A stretch of 35,562 nucleotides of DNA, taken from positions 1 through 35,562 of the forward strand of contig CAKUZF010000025.1 in NCBI GenBank assembly GCA_934718155.1, read 5' to 3'. The stretch is from an uncultured Parabacteroides sp. Its GTDB lineage: Bacteria; Bacteroidota; Bacteroidia; Bacteroidales; Tannerellaceae. A program made the translations under genes and the position numbers. Below are positions 17,257-24,883 of the stretch, one piece after another. The notes beneath the pieces are model-generated. The model was not told the origin of the DNA, made no database searches, and saw only the letters and a program-made list of their open reading frames with translations. How positions within the stretch are numbered: position 1 is the stretch's first letter; each line of letters opens with the position of its first letter.

Positions 17257-18012
17257 TTAGTTCTGCATAATCTGATGTACAAATAGCACTCCCACATAAA
17301 AGCATAGCTCCGTCAGAAGGAACGTCGCTCCGCAACAATCGCCCGTATAGCCCTGTATCCTTCGGTGCATAAAGCGAAACAGCAGAGCCGCCGCCAGCAT
17401 GGGGAAAAACACAGCCCAACCATAGGCAGCCACTGGCAGCTGCAACAGGGGCAAACCGCCCGCCATGAGGCAAGTGACCCATTCCAAGGGGGTCATGCGG
17501 CTATAGACCGTCAGGTTCTTCGCCTCCGCCTCCTTGCGCGCATAAGGCAACACGTTGATGATCTGGGCCGAAACCGCCTTACAGAAGGGATCGCCAGCCA
17601 GCAAGACCATGCCCACCCATGCCGCGGGAAGCGCGGAAAGCGTGGCGTAAAGCAAGGCGAAATAGCCTATCAACCCAATCACGCCATAGCTGCCGATGTG
17701 CGAGTCTTTCATGATCTCCAGCACACGAGCCCGGTTGGTTCCGCCGCCAAACCCATCGAAAAAGTCAGCCAGTCCATCCTCGTGCAGGCATCCTGTAGCC
17801 AGCAAACGAGTAAAGAGCGCTAACAACAGGGCCACACTGGCCGGAAAAACAAGCGAGGCAACGTAATAGACCAACGCCATCAGGCCCGATGTCAGCCAGC
17901 CCACCATGGGCCAATAGCTCACAACATGTTTAAAACACTCAGCGGGCACCTCGGCCAGTCGCCAAAAGGGCAACTGCGTAAAAAAGATAAAGGCAGCCAG
18001 ATAGCGCTTCAT
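17257..18012 (-). CDS. cobS: Adenosylcobinamide-GDP ribazoletransferase (cobalamin synthase)
   Basis: Inner-membrane enzyme joining alpha-ribazole (or its phosphate) to adenosylcobinamide-GDP. The 251-residue protein has several hydrophobic helices and the diagnostic acidic motif EDGLADFFDGFGGG (about 77-90), a probable magnesium site, followed by a second conserved block (MKDSHIGSYGVIGL, about 100-114). Start and length are normal. It lies 2 bases after cobT and 10 bases before cobC, so the three genes are almost certainly one transcript. Confidence 0.95.
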   Translation of the reverse strand: MKRYLAAFIFFTQLPFWRLAEVPAECFKHVVSYWPMVGWLTSGLMALVYYVASLVFPASVALLLALFTRLLATGCLHEDGLADFFDGFGGGTNRARVLEIMKDSHIGSYGVIGLIGYFALLYATLSALPAAWVGMVLLAGDPFCKAVSAQIINVLPYARKEAEAKNLTVYSRMTPLEWVTCLMAGGLPLLQLPVAAYGWAVFFPMLAAALLFRFMHRRIQGYTGDCCGATFLLTELCFYVGVLFVHQIMQN

Positions 18013-18014
18013 AA

Positions 18015-19052
18015 TCAGATATATTTCGTGACCGCCGCTTGCGCGAAGGAATGCATCTCATTAATCATCCGCACAGCCGAATCCACTATCGGATAAGCAC
18101 ACACGGCACCACTGCCCTCGCCCAGGCGCAAGCCCAAGTGCAACAGCGGTTCAGCCCCCAAAAAGTCGAGCACCAACTTATGGCCCGACTCGTCGCCGCA
18201 ATGGCCAAACACGCAATAAGACAACATCGCCGGATAGAGGCGTGAAGCCATCAGCACACAGTTTGTCATGATGAAGCCATCCACAAGGATTATCATCCCC
18301 AGCTCCGCCGCACGCAACATACCGCCCACAGCCATCACCATCTCAATGCCGCCAAAGTAGCGCAGCACGTCGAGCGGGCTCTTGTCGCCCTCATAATGGT
18401 CGAGGGCCGCCTTCAGCACCTCGTATTTATGGCGCACACCTGCCGCATCAAGACCGCTGCCCGCCCCGACGCATTGCTCCAAGGGAATACCAGTCAGGCA
18501 AGTCATCCACATGCTCGAAGTAGCCGTGTTGCCGATGCCCATTTCGCCAAAGCTGATCACGTTGCAGCCCTCCCGATGGCAGTCGTCAACAATCTCCGCG
18601 CCATACTGGATAGCCCGATCCACCTCCTCGGTCGTCATGGCCGCTTCATGCAGGTAGTTGCGGGTTCCCTTGCGCACTTTGCGCACGATCAGCTTCGGAT
18701 TAGCGGGGAAGTCGAAATCTACACCTCCATCAACCACCTTCATGCCAAAGCCATGCTGGCGGGCCAGGAAGCAAACTCCCGATCCTTCGTTCAGGAAGTT
18801 ATACACCACCTGGCGGGTCACCTCCTTCGGCGACTTGCTCACGCCCTCATCGGCGATGCCGTGGTCGGCGGCATAAATCACGTTCATCGGGTGGCGCAGC
18901 TCCGGGTTCAACCGCTGCTGAATCAGTCCGATCTGCAAGGCGAGCGACTCCAGTCGCCCCAAGGAGCCCTTCGGCTTCGCCAAATTCTCTATCTTATCTC
19001 GTAAGGCCTGTTCGATGCCTTTATCTGGTTCTTTTATCTGAAATGTCTGCAT
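18015..19052 (-). CDS. cobT: Nicotinate-nucleotide--dimethylbenzimidazole phosphoribosyltransferase
   Basis: Makes alpha-ribazole phosphate from dimethylbenzimidazole (or a related base) and nicotinate mononucleotide. The 345-residue protein shows the family blocks: an N-terminal LAKPKGSLGRLE (about 27-38), AADHGIADEGVS, the EMGIGNTATSS loop (about 169-179), GAGSGLDA, and the C-terminal LRLGEGSGAVCAYPIV that carries the catalytic Glu. Soluble cytoplasmic enzyme. It is followed by cobS after 2 bases and preceded by cobU with a 47-base gap. Confidence 0.96.
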   Translation of the reverse strand: MQTFQIKEPDKGIEQALRDKIENLAKPKGSLGRLESLALQIGLIQQRLNPELRHPMNVIYAADHGIADEGVSKSPKEVTRQVVYNFLNEGSGVCFLARQHGFGMKVVDGGVDFDFPANPKLIVRKVRKGTRNYLHEAAMTTEEVDRAIQYGAEIVDDCHREGCNVISFGEMGIGNTATSSMWMTCLTGIPLEQCVGAGSGLDAAGVRHKYEVLKAALDHYEGDKSPLDVLRYFGGIEMVMAVGGMLRAAELGMIILVDGFIMTNCVLMASRLYPAMLSYCVFGHCGDESGHKLVLDFLGAEPLLHLGLRLGEGSGAVCAYPIVDSAVRMINEMHSFAQAAVTKYI

Positions 19053-19099
19053 GATCGATTAAGCTAATGATATATATAATATATGTATAAAAAAACAAC

Positions 19100-19621
19100 T
19101 CATCCCTTCACGGGGCAGGGAATGCCGCTCACCATCAGCACCACCTCGTCGGCTTTCGAGGCGATATACTGGTTCAGCCAGCCTTGCAAGTCGGTAAAGC
19201 GGCGCTGCACAGGATCCATCGGCACACCCCCCATGCCAATCTCGTTGGTCACGAAAAGGAAATAGGCCTCTTGGGCTGTCACCCGGTCGAACTCCGCCTT
19301 CAGCTGTTCCAGCACAGCCTCGACCGGCTGCTCGCCGCCCCCATCGAAAAAGAAGTTGGTTGCCCAAAGCGTCACGCAGTCTATCACCACGACTCTACCC
19401 TTAAGGTCGTGACGGCTCAACTCCTTCTCCTCCTCGATATTGGTCCACTCCGGCCCACGATCGGCCTGATGGCGCAACACACGCTGGCGGAACTCCTCGT
19501 CCCAAATGCGCGACGTGGCCAGATAGACGGGGTGTTCCGTCAGGCTCAAGGCTCTCCGCTGGGCATAGCCGCTCTTGCCCGAGCGCTCGCCGCCCGTCAC
19601 CAGCACAATCCGCTTAGTCAT
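19100..19621 (-). CDS. cobU: Adenosylcobinamide kinase / adenosylcobinamide-phosphate guanylyltransferase
   Basis: Bifunctional enzyme that phosphorylates adenosylcobinamide and attaches GMP, giving adenosylcobinamide-GDP for CobS. The 173-residue protein starts MTKRIVLVTGGERSGKS with the P-loop at 10-17; RHQADRGPEWTNIEEE (about 48-63) contains the His expected to carry GMP, VVVIDCVTLWATN is the Walker B region, and VTNEIGMGGVPMD is the conserved nucleotide-binding loop. The ATG at 19621 overlaps the last 8 bases of the upstream S4-domain gene, so the two are translationally coupled. Confidence 0.95.
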   Translation of the reverse strand: MTKRIVLVTGGERSGKSGYAQRRALSLTEHPVYLATSRIWDEEFRQRVLRHQADRGPEWTNIEEEKELSRHDLKGRVVVIDCVTLWATNFFFDGGGEQPVEAVLEQLKAEFDRVTAQEAYFLFVTNEIGMGGVPMDPVQRRFTDLQGWLNQYIASKADEVVLMVSGIPCPVKG

Positions 19622-20192
19622 CGTTGCGAGAGTTGTATTTAGCGGCTCTTCGGGCCTTATTGATCGGGTTGTTACGGCTTGTCTTGCGCAGTGCCGCCGA
19701 CTTTGGGTTTGCTGCGATCCGCTGAGCCAGCGCCGCCTTACGCAACGGTTTGCCGTCTTGCTTGCGCAACGCCTCACGCAGCAGCCTATCCTCCTCGGCC
19801 GTCAGTTTCCGTCGGTCGGTCATTTTCTCGTTCCAGGGGCGCCCCTCCTTGGCCGCCTTGCGGGCTGCGGCAAACTTATTGAACTTGCCGTAACGCTCGC
19901 CCTCCTTCTTCGGAGCCTGCTTTTTCTCCCCAACCTCCTTATGCGAACGCAGCGAGCGGATCAACTCCCGCTCCTCGGCCTCATCTTGGCGCATCTCCTC
20001 CTGCTGGCGCAGATATTTCTCGACGTTGATCTTCTCGCCGTCTACCAGCACCACGTCGTCGGCCGCCACACGCTGGCCCATCTTCGGCAACTTGCCATTC
20101 ACCGTCACACGGTCGGTCTCGATAAACTCATCCGCCTCCCTGCGCGAGCAGACACCTGCGTCGCTCAGCAACTTATTCAGTCTGATATCCAT
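19614..20192 (-). CDS. S4-domain RNA-binding protein inside the cobalamin cluster
   Basis: A 192-residue basic protein. Its N-terminus (about 1-60: MDIRLNKLLSDAGVCSRREADEFIE, VTVNGKLPKMGQRVAADDVVLVDGE) is a clear S4 RNA-binding domain like that at the start of RsuA/RluB pseudouridine synthases, but no catalytic domain follows. The rest (about 60-192) is a charged, low-complexity, lysine/arginine/alanine-rich tail, probably disordered and RNA-binding. It may act on rRNA or ribosomes (family inference); nothing ties it to cobalamin except position. It lies 91 bases after cbiB and overlaps the cobU start by 8 bases. An alternative start is the ATG at 20201, three codons upstream. Confidence 0.82.
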   Translation of the reverse strand: MDIRLNKLLSDAGVCSRREADEFIETDRVTVNGKLPKMGQRVAADDVVLVDGEKINVEKYLRQQEEMRQDEAEERELIRSLRSHKEVGEKKQAPKKEGERYGKFNKFAAARKAAKEGRPWNEKMTDRRKLTAEEDRLLREALRKQDGKPLRKAALAQRIAANPKSAALRKTSRNNPINKARRAAKYNSRNDD

Positions 20193-20283
20193 ATAAATCA
20201 ATACTATTCGCTTTTCTCTTATTTCTTAAAATTCTTCTGTTCTCTCATTCTTCGCCTCCAACACGTGGGGGCCAGGCCACGGC

Positions 20284-21222
20284 TCAAAGCAGCCAGGCCA
20301 CGAGCGCAACCAGCAGGCCCATCAACAGCTCCGCATGCGCATTGACCCTCACGGCTATCTCCATGTCGGCCGTCGTAAAGGGTCTCTCGTGCGTGCCAAT
20401 AAAAGGCTTCTCAACCGCCTGTCCGAAGTAGTCGTGCGTGCCTCCGAATCGGCAATCCAGTATCGCCGCCAAAGCGGCCTCGGGATAGCCCGAATTCGGG
20501 CTGGCATGGGCCGGTCCAAACCGCCTCACGAAGTCACGTTTCGCGAGGTTGCCCGTAGCCAGCAGCATCAGATAGGCCGTCAGCCGGGCCGGAATGTAGT
20601 TGGCCGCATCGTCGATCTTCGCCGCCACCCTTCCGAACTCCAGATAGCGTTCGTTCTTATACCCGATCATGGAGTCGAGCGTATTCACCATCTTATAAGC
20701 CGCCATGCCTGGCAATCCCAGCAGCATGAACCAGAACATCGGGGCGATCACTCCATCGCTCAGGTTTTCGGCCAGCGTCTCCAAGGCCGCGGCCCTGACC
20801 TCCTGCGCCGAAAGCTGGCCGGTGTCGCGGCCCACGATGCGAGCCACCTGCTTGCGCCCCTCCTCTACGCTGCGGTCTGCCGACTCGAACACCATCCTCA
20901 CCTCGCGAATCAGCGTAGTGCCCGACAGACAATAAAACACGCCCACGGCCGTCAGTGCCGCGCGCAACCAAGGGTCGATGCCGCCTGCCCAGAGCAGCAA
21001 ATGCTCACAAATCTTATACACACCAAGGATGTAGACCACGGCCATGATGGCGCCCTTGCCGACCCGGCTTGCGCCCCGGTTCAGCCGCCGCTCGCCGATG
21101 CTGATGGCCCGCCCGAACCAAACGATCGGGTGCGGCCAGTTTTCCGGGTCGCCCAACAGTTTGTCGGCCAGCCACCCGCCCAGAAAAGGGACGATGCGAA
21201 GAAGATGGAATGAATGAACCAT
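20284..21222 (-). CDS. cbiB: Adenosylcobinamide-phosphate synthase
   Basis: Inner-membrane enzyme (CbiB, also called CobD in the aerobic nomenclature) that attaches aminopropanol or its phosphate to adenosylcobyric acid. The 312-residue protein has the conserved opening GGWLADKLLGDPENWPHPIVWFG (about 15-37), several membrane helices, AAALETLAENLSDGVIAPMFW (about 144-164), KMVNTLDSMIGYKNERY and the C-terminal FGPAHASPNSGYPEAALAA block. It is the first gene of the cluster; the -7 promoter box lies about 40 bases upstream, too close for a cobalamin riboswitch to fit in the leader. Confidence 0.95.
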   Translation of the reverse strand: MVHSFHLLRIVPFLGGWLADKLLGDPENWPHPIVWFGRAISIGERRLNRGASRVGKGAIMAVVYILGVYKICEHLLLWAGGIDPWLRAALTAVGVFYCLSGTTLIREVRMVFESADRSVEEGRKQVARIVGRDTGQLSAQEVRAAALETLAENLSDGVIAPMFWFMLLGLPGMAAYKMVNTLDSMIGYKNERYLEFGRVAAKIDDAANYIPARLTAYLMLLATGNLAKRDFVRRFGPAHASPNSGYPEAALAAILDCRFGGTHDYFGQAVEKPFIGTHERPFTTADMEIAVRVNAHAELLMGLLVALVAWLL

Positions 21223-21260
21223 AATCGCGTTTGAAAAACTAACTGAATGCTATCAGACTA

Positions 21261-21268
21261 CAAAGATA
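21261..21268 (-). promoter_or_regulatory. -7 promoter element of the cobalamin cluster
   Basis: TATCTTTG on the minus strand, a perfect -7 box. A TTG at the proper distance is absent, which may indicate weak or activated transcription. The predicted start near 21254 leaves a leader of only about 30 bases before cbiB. Confidence 0.55.
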
Positions 21269-21311
21269 GAAATAATCCATCAGTCCACCCGCTTTTCCGT
21301 CTGGAAACCTT

Positions 21312-21451
21312 TAAAAAAAACGACGGGCAACGCCGTAAATTCCGTTGCCCATCGTTTTGAATTTCGTTGCCCGTGGAAATAGTTTCCGTTGCCCGTGAAA
21401 ATTTAATTCGTTGCCCATGGTTTTTCATGCCGTTGCCCGTCGTTTTTTTTA
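21312..21451 (+). repeat. 22-bp-periodic repeat array A with one inverted copy
   Basis: Five direct copies of CGTTGCCC followed by GT/AT and a T-rich tail start at 21343, 21365, 21387, 21409 and 21431, exactly 22 bases apart. An inverted copy lies at 21312-21332 and is a perfect 21-bp inverted repeat of 21431-21451. The inverted copy can also fold with the first direct copy (about 15 of 16 pairs, 10-base loop), giving on the minus strand a hairpin followed by eight T. The period is not a multiple of three and no reading frame is kept, so it is not coding. It fills the gap between the divergent cbiB and hydrolase promoters. A related array is at 30363-30612. Confidence 0.85.
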
Positions 21452-21470
21452 CTTTTGTCCCTCAAGAGGG
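21450..21470 (+). promoter_or_regulatory. -7 promoter box and palindrome at the hydrolase transcription start
   Basis: TACTTTTG at 21450-21457 fits TAnnTTTG; the upstream position where TTG is expected lies within the last 22-bp repeat and has no good match. Directly after it, CCCTCAAGAGGG (21459-21470) is a short palindrome covering the predicted start point, a possible operator or leader hairpin. Confidence 0.45.
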
Positions 21471-21527
21471 TCATATGCCTCAGGGAGGATTCATCCATGT
21501 ATCAGTTTTAATCTAAAAAAAGAGAAT

Positions 21528-22415
21528 ATGAAACAGATTATCAAGTGTTTTCAGATGGTCATCATTACTATAGTGGCCATAGGTTCGGCTTTTGCAGAAC
21601 AACCAAAAACAGAGGGACAAACTTTTGAGGCGTGCCAGCAGATGCTCGCTGGCGAACTGATTCGCTATCGAAAAGCAGCATTCGAAGGAGAAGGGATTGA
21701 AGGGCGCTCGCTTGTGGTATATCTGCACGGCGGATCGAGCTGTGGAACCGACAACACGGCGCAAATGAGCGAAGCGGGGATCGATTCGATTAGCCATTAT
21801 CTGGCTGAGCGAAAGCTTGCTGCACTGCTCGTCGTGCCGCAATGCTCAGACAGAAACAGAGGTTGGGGCGGCATGAGCCAAGTCGTGAAAGCATTGATCG
21901 ACGAGTTGGTGAGCCTGCAACAGATCGACCCACGCCGCATCTACATCTTGGGCGGCTCGATGGGAGGAACGGGCACCTGGAAACTATTGTCGGACTATCC
22001 AAACTTCTTTGCCGCTGGGATGCCTTGCGCCGCCAATCCAAAGGGAATGTCAGCTACGAATGTGGCCACAACCCCGGTCTATAGCGTCATGGGGCTTGCC
22101 GATCGGATCATGAACGCCGAAGTGAGAGCTACGGCAGAAGCCTTCGTCGGCCAGCTGGTCGCACTGGGCGATGAGGCGGAACTTGAGACCGTAGAGGGTT
22201 GGTCGCACGAGGCGACATGCATTCAAAGCTATTCCGCCGAAAGATTAGATTGGCTATTCGCACACCAACTTCCATTACAAACAGGCATCGAAACCGTGGC
22301 CGCGTTCGAAAGCAGCAACGAGGGGCGTTGGTTCACACTGCAAGGCGTGGCGATCGACAAACCGAAGAGCCGAGGCATCTACATTCACGGAGGCAAGAAG
22401 GTGTTTGTGAAATGA
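21528..22415 (+). CDS. Secreted alpha/beta hydrolase (esterase/peptidase-like) with T9SS-like C-terminal tail
   Basis: A 295-residue exported serine hydrolase of the PHB-depolymerase/prolyl-oligopeptidase-like group. A signal peptide (1-23, cleavage after AFA) precedes the alpha/beta fold: VVYLHGGSS forms the oxyanion side, Ser144 is the nucleophile in GGSMGG, Asp192 (GLADRI) and His227 (GWSHEA) complete a plausible triad. Substrate is not evident. The last 28 residues (TLQGVAIDKPKSRG then IYIHGGKKVFVK) resemble the short conserved C-terminal tail of many Bacteroidales secreted proteins and box E of type IX secretion signals, so surface export is possible. The ATG at 21528 is chosen because the signal peptide begins there; upstream codons are in the leader. 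Confidence 0.82.
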   Translation: MKQIIKCFQMVIITIVAIGSAFAEQPKTEGQTFEACQQMLAGELIRYRKAAFEGEGIEGRSLVVYLHGGSSCGTDNTAQMSEAGIDSISHYLAERKLAALLVVPQCSDRNRGWGGMSQVVKALIDELVSLQQIDPRRIYILGGSMGGTGTWKLLSDYPNFFAAGMPCAANPKGMSATNVATTPVYSVMGLADRIMNAEVRATAEAFVGQLVALGDEAELETVEGWSHEATCIQSYSAERLDWLFAHQLPLQTGIETVAAFESSNEGRWFTLQGVAIDKPKSRGIYIHGGKKVFVK

Positions 22416-22423
22416 AACAAACG

Positions 22424-22459
22424 CTTAGCACGTATTAGAACTTTCTAATCTTCGCTAAG
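22424..22459 (+). terminator. Hairpin after the hydrolase gene
   Basis: Two nested paired segments, CTTAGC with GCTAAG (22424-22429, 22454-22459) and ATTAGA with TCTAAT (22434-22439, 22444-22449), form a stem 9 bases after the stop codon. There is no good T run, so termination efficiency is uncertain. Confidence 0.5.
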
Positions 22460-22543
22460 AATCATCTAATGCCTTTTCAGCGCTTTTCAGCGGATAGAAA
22501 CCTATTTTCGCGCCAATTTTCAAACCGACTGTTATAAGCGCAT

Positions 22544-23479
22544 ATGAATATCAAAGCATTAAGTTTTTCGCTCATCCTGTCGCTCCACCTGCCCTTCCAT
22601 GCGGACGCAACGGGAAACGAGCCGATCAAGGCCACCGTGGCCGAGGCCTGGACATGCGCCAAGGCCCATCACGCGCTGCTGAAGGCCAAGGGGAAAGAGG
22701 TGGAGAGCGCCCGCGCCCTGCTGCGGCAAGAACGCCTCTTTGAGAACCCCGAAGTGGCCGCCGCCGAGGTGATGCGTCTGCGCAGCCAATACGTGCAGTT
22801 GCTGCGAGAGCGCGACGAGGTGGAGGCCAGCCTGACCGCCCTGCAGCAATCCATCGCCCTGATGCTGGGCACTGACGCCGCCGTGGGCATCATCCCCCAG
22901 GTGGATGATGAGGCGACCGTCGCCTCGCTGAGCGAGATCGAGCTGCACGACCTGGTCGGCGACCTGTCCAACCGTCCTGACATGCAGAGCTTCCGCCACG
23001 ACATGGCCTCGCCCGCCCACGACATCAAACGGCAAAAGGCCAACGCCTGGCCAACCGTGAGCCTCACCGGCGAATGGGACAAGAACGGAAGCATCGAGCG
23101 TAATTTCTTCGCCGTCGGACTAACCCTTACGCTGCCCCTATTCAACCAAAACCAAGGGAATATCCGCTCCGCCCGCGCCACACTCGAAGCCAAGCAGATG
23201 GAGTATGAGTGGCAACGCGACCAGGCGGCATCGAAGCTCGATCAAGACTGGAAGCAGCTGCAAAGCAGCCTGCGCATCGCCGACGAGGCCGCCCGCCACC
23301 TTTCGGCGGCCAACGAAGGACTGATGCAGCAGATGGAGCGCATGTATTTGGCCCGCAATATCTCGTTGCTGGAGCTAATCGACTACTACCAAGCCTATAA
23401 AGACAACCATTTCCTGCTGATCGACAGTCGCGGCAAAGTGCTGAGCCTCATGGCGGAGATGGATTTAGAAATCAAATAA
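22544..23479 (+). pseudogene. TolC/CzcC-family outer-membrane efflux protein with internal deletion
   Basis: Outer-membrane channel component of an RND-type efflux pump (CusC/CzcC group). A signal peptide (1-22) is followed by a normal N-terminal helix (VAEAWTCAKAHHALLKAKGKEVESARALL) up to about residue 70 (LFENPE). The sequence then jumps to VAAAEVMRLRSQYVQLLRERDEVEASL, which in relatives lies about 100 residues later, after a first beta-hairpin and helices missing here. The rest (second repeat, LTLTLPLFNQNQGNIRSA and the C-terminal helix) is intact. The total of 311 residues is well short of the usual 400 or more. The reading frame survives the deletion, so a product is possible, but half the barrel strands are lost. 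Next to it is a second deletion scar, which supports decay. Confidence 0.78.
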
Positions 23480-23503
23480 TAAAAAGAAACGCAAAGAAAA
23501 AAG

Positions 23504-23923
23504 ATGAACCAAAGAGAGCATAAGAGAATCCACCGGATGGCCCCGGCGGCCATCGCCCTGTGCGCCCTGCTGACGGGATGCCAGGCCGGAATCGGCGACG
23601 CGCAGAAGCCAACACCCGCGTCGCACGACGAAGAGATCGTAATCACCACCATCCAAGCGAGCGAAGGCATCGTCAACGACGAGCTGGTGCTGAACGGCGA
23701 CATCGGCATCCCCGCCGACGAGCTGCCGCACATCTTCTCGCCCTTCTACCGCGCCCGCAACGCCGACAGCGTCAGGGGGCACGGCATCGGCCTGGCCCTC
23801 TCGAAGGCCATCATCGAGAAATACGGCGGGCGCATAGCCGCCAGCTCTACGCTGAACCGGGGCACCCTGTTCGAGATCTACCTTCCCCCGCACGCCTCGG
23901 GCAGCACGACACCTAACGCTTAA
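23504..23923 (+). pseudogene. Fusion remnant: efflux adaptor N-terminus joined to histidine-kinase C-terminus
   Basis: A 139-residue chimera. Residues 1 to about 67 look like the start of an RND membrane-fusion (CzcB/CusB-type) lipoprotein: basic start, hydrophobic stretch, lipobox LLTGC (Cys26), then a low-complexity linker and the first strand ELVLNGDI. From about 68 the sequence is the end of a histidine-kinase ATPase domain: GIPADELPHIFSPFYRARN (F box) and GHGIGLALSKAIIEKYGG (G2 box), ending in a normal kinase C-terminus. A kinase tail behind a lipoprotein signal cannot work as a kinase. The simplest reading is a deletion with end points near 23700 that removed the adaptor, the RND pump, the response regulator and most of the kinase. 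It begins 24 bases after the TolC-like gene and its stop overlaps the end of the convergent EamA gene. Confidence 0.85.
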
Positions 23924-24828
23924 CCCGCCCGCCGCGCGGTGCCCATCACGTAGAGACCGCCGAGGATCAGCGCCGCCCCCGCCAGGAAGCAGAGCGTGAT
24001 CGGCTCGTCGAGGATGGCCCAAGCGAAGACGATGGTGGTCACCGGATTCAGGTAGCACCAGTTGGTGCAGCTCACCGCCCCGAGGCGCGCCATGCAGAGG
24101 TTCCAAGCCACGAAGCAGAGCATGGAGGCCACGCAGCCCAGGAAGAGCAGATTGCCCATCACCTTCAAGTTGAGCAGCATAGACAGATCTGGGAAGGCCG
24201 TGTAAGACGTGGAGAAGAGCGGCAGGATGGTCAGCACGCCATAGAAGAACACCTTGCGGGTGACGAAGAGCGACGTGTAGCGATCTGCGACGAGCTTCAC
24301 CAGCCACGAGTAGACCACCCAGCTCAGGCAGGAGCAGAAGGCCAGCGAGTCGCCCAGCGGCGAGAGCTGGAGCAGAAACTGCCCGTTGAGCACCACCAAC
24401 ACCATGCCTCCGAAGGCGAGGGCCGAGCCCACCAGCTGGCGGCGGCCGAAGCGCTCGGAGGGATAGAGCGCGCCCAGCAGGAAGGTGGCGAAGAGCGGCG
24501 AGGAGCAAACGATGAGCGAGGCGTTGGTGGCCGTGGTGTAGAGCATGGAGGCGTTCTCGGTCAGGAAATAGAACGAGCCGCCCGTGACGCCCAGCCCCGC
24601 CATCATGCACTCGTCGGCCCATGAGCGGGCGAACCAGCGATGCTCGCCCCCCATCCGGGCCTTGTAGAGCGAGAAGAGCAGCAGCAGCACGTAGGCCATG
24701 GCGAAGCGCAGCAGGAAGATCTGCGCCGGGTCGAACCCGTCGAGCAGCAGCACCTTCGTCGAGACGAACGTCGTGCCCCAGATGCCCGCCACGAGTGCCG
24801 CCAGGAGATGATAAAGTTTTGTGTTCAT
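23920..24828 (-). CDS. EamA-family (drug/metabolite superfamily) transporter, first copy
   Basis: Inner-membrane permease of the DMT superfamily, 302 residues with about ten predicted helices in two EamA repeats (first about 5-140, second about 150-295). Visible family features are the N-terminal LYHLLAALVAGIWGTTFVSTKVLL, the PSERFGRRQLVGSALAFGGMVLV segment and the second-repeat end LNPVTTIVFAWAILDEPITLCFLAGAALILGGLYV. The substrate cannot be told from sequence. It starts 55 bases after the transglutaminase-like lipoprotein and is the last gene of the peptidoglycan-peptide operon, so a role in taking up or expelling a peptide or amino-acid product is possible (inference). Its stop overlaps the end of the convergent fusion remnant by 4 bases. 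Confidence 0.85.
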   Translation of the reverse strand: MNTKLYHLLAALVAGIWGTTFVSTKVLLLDGFDPAQIFLLRFAMAYVLLLLFSLYKARMGGEHRWFARSWADECMMAGLGVTGGSFYFLTENASMLYTTATNASLIVCSSPLFATFLLGALYPSERFGRRQLVGSALAFGGMVLVVLNGQFLLQLSPLGDSLAFCSCLSWVVYSWLVKLVADRYTSLFVTRKVFFYGVLTILPLFSTSYTAFPDLSMLLNLKVMGNLLFLGCVASMLCFVAWNLCMARLGAVSCTNWCYLNPVTTIVFAWAILDEPITLCFLAGAALILGGLYVMGTARRAG

Positions 24829-24883
24829 AGCTTGATCAGGATTTTTTTCTTATAAAAAAGGTTACACGTTAGGCCGCCGGGCG

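Noticed and set aside
20335..21213. Plus-strand open frame opposite cbiB
   Set aside because: The product is rich in His, Gln and Arg without a recognisable domain, typical of an antisense frame of a GC-rich gene.
21223..21311. Cobalamin riboswitch before cbiB
   Set aside because: No B12-box-like conserved core was seen, and the predicted transcription start leaves only about 30 bases of leader.
21312..21451. CRISPR array
   Set aside because: The conserved part is only about 10-12 bases with about 10 variable bases between, far shorter than CRISPR repeats and spacers, and no cas gene is present. The same applies to 30363-30612.
23504..23923. Functional hybrid sensor protein
   Set aside because: The kinase part lacks the dimerisation/phosphoacceptor domain and the N box, and the lipoprotein signal would place it outside the cytoplasm where ATP is absent.
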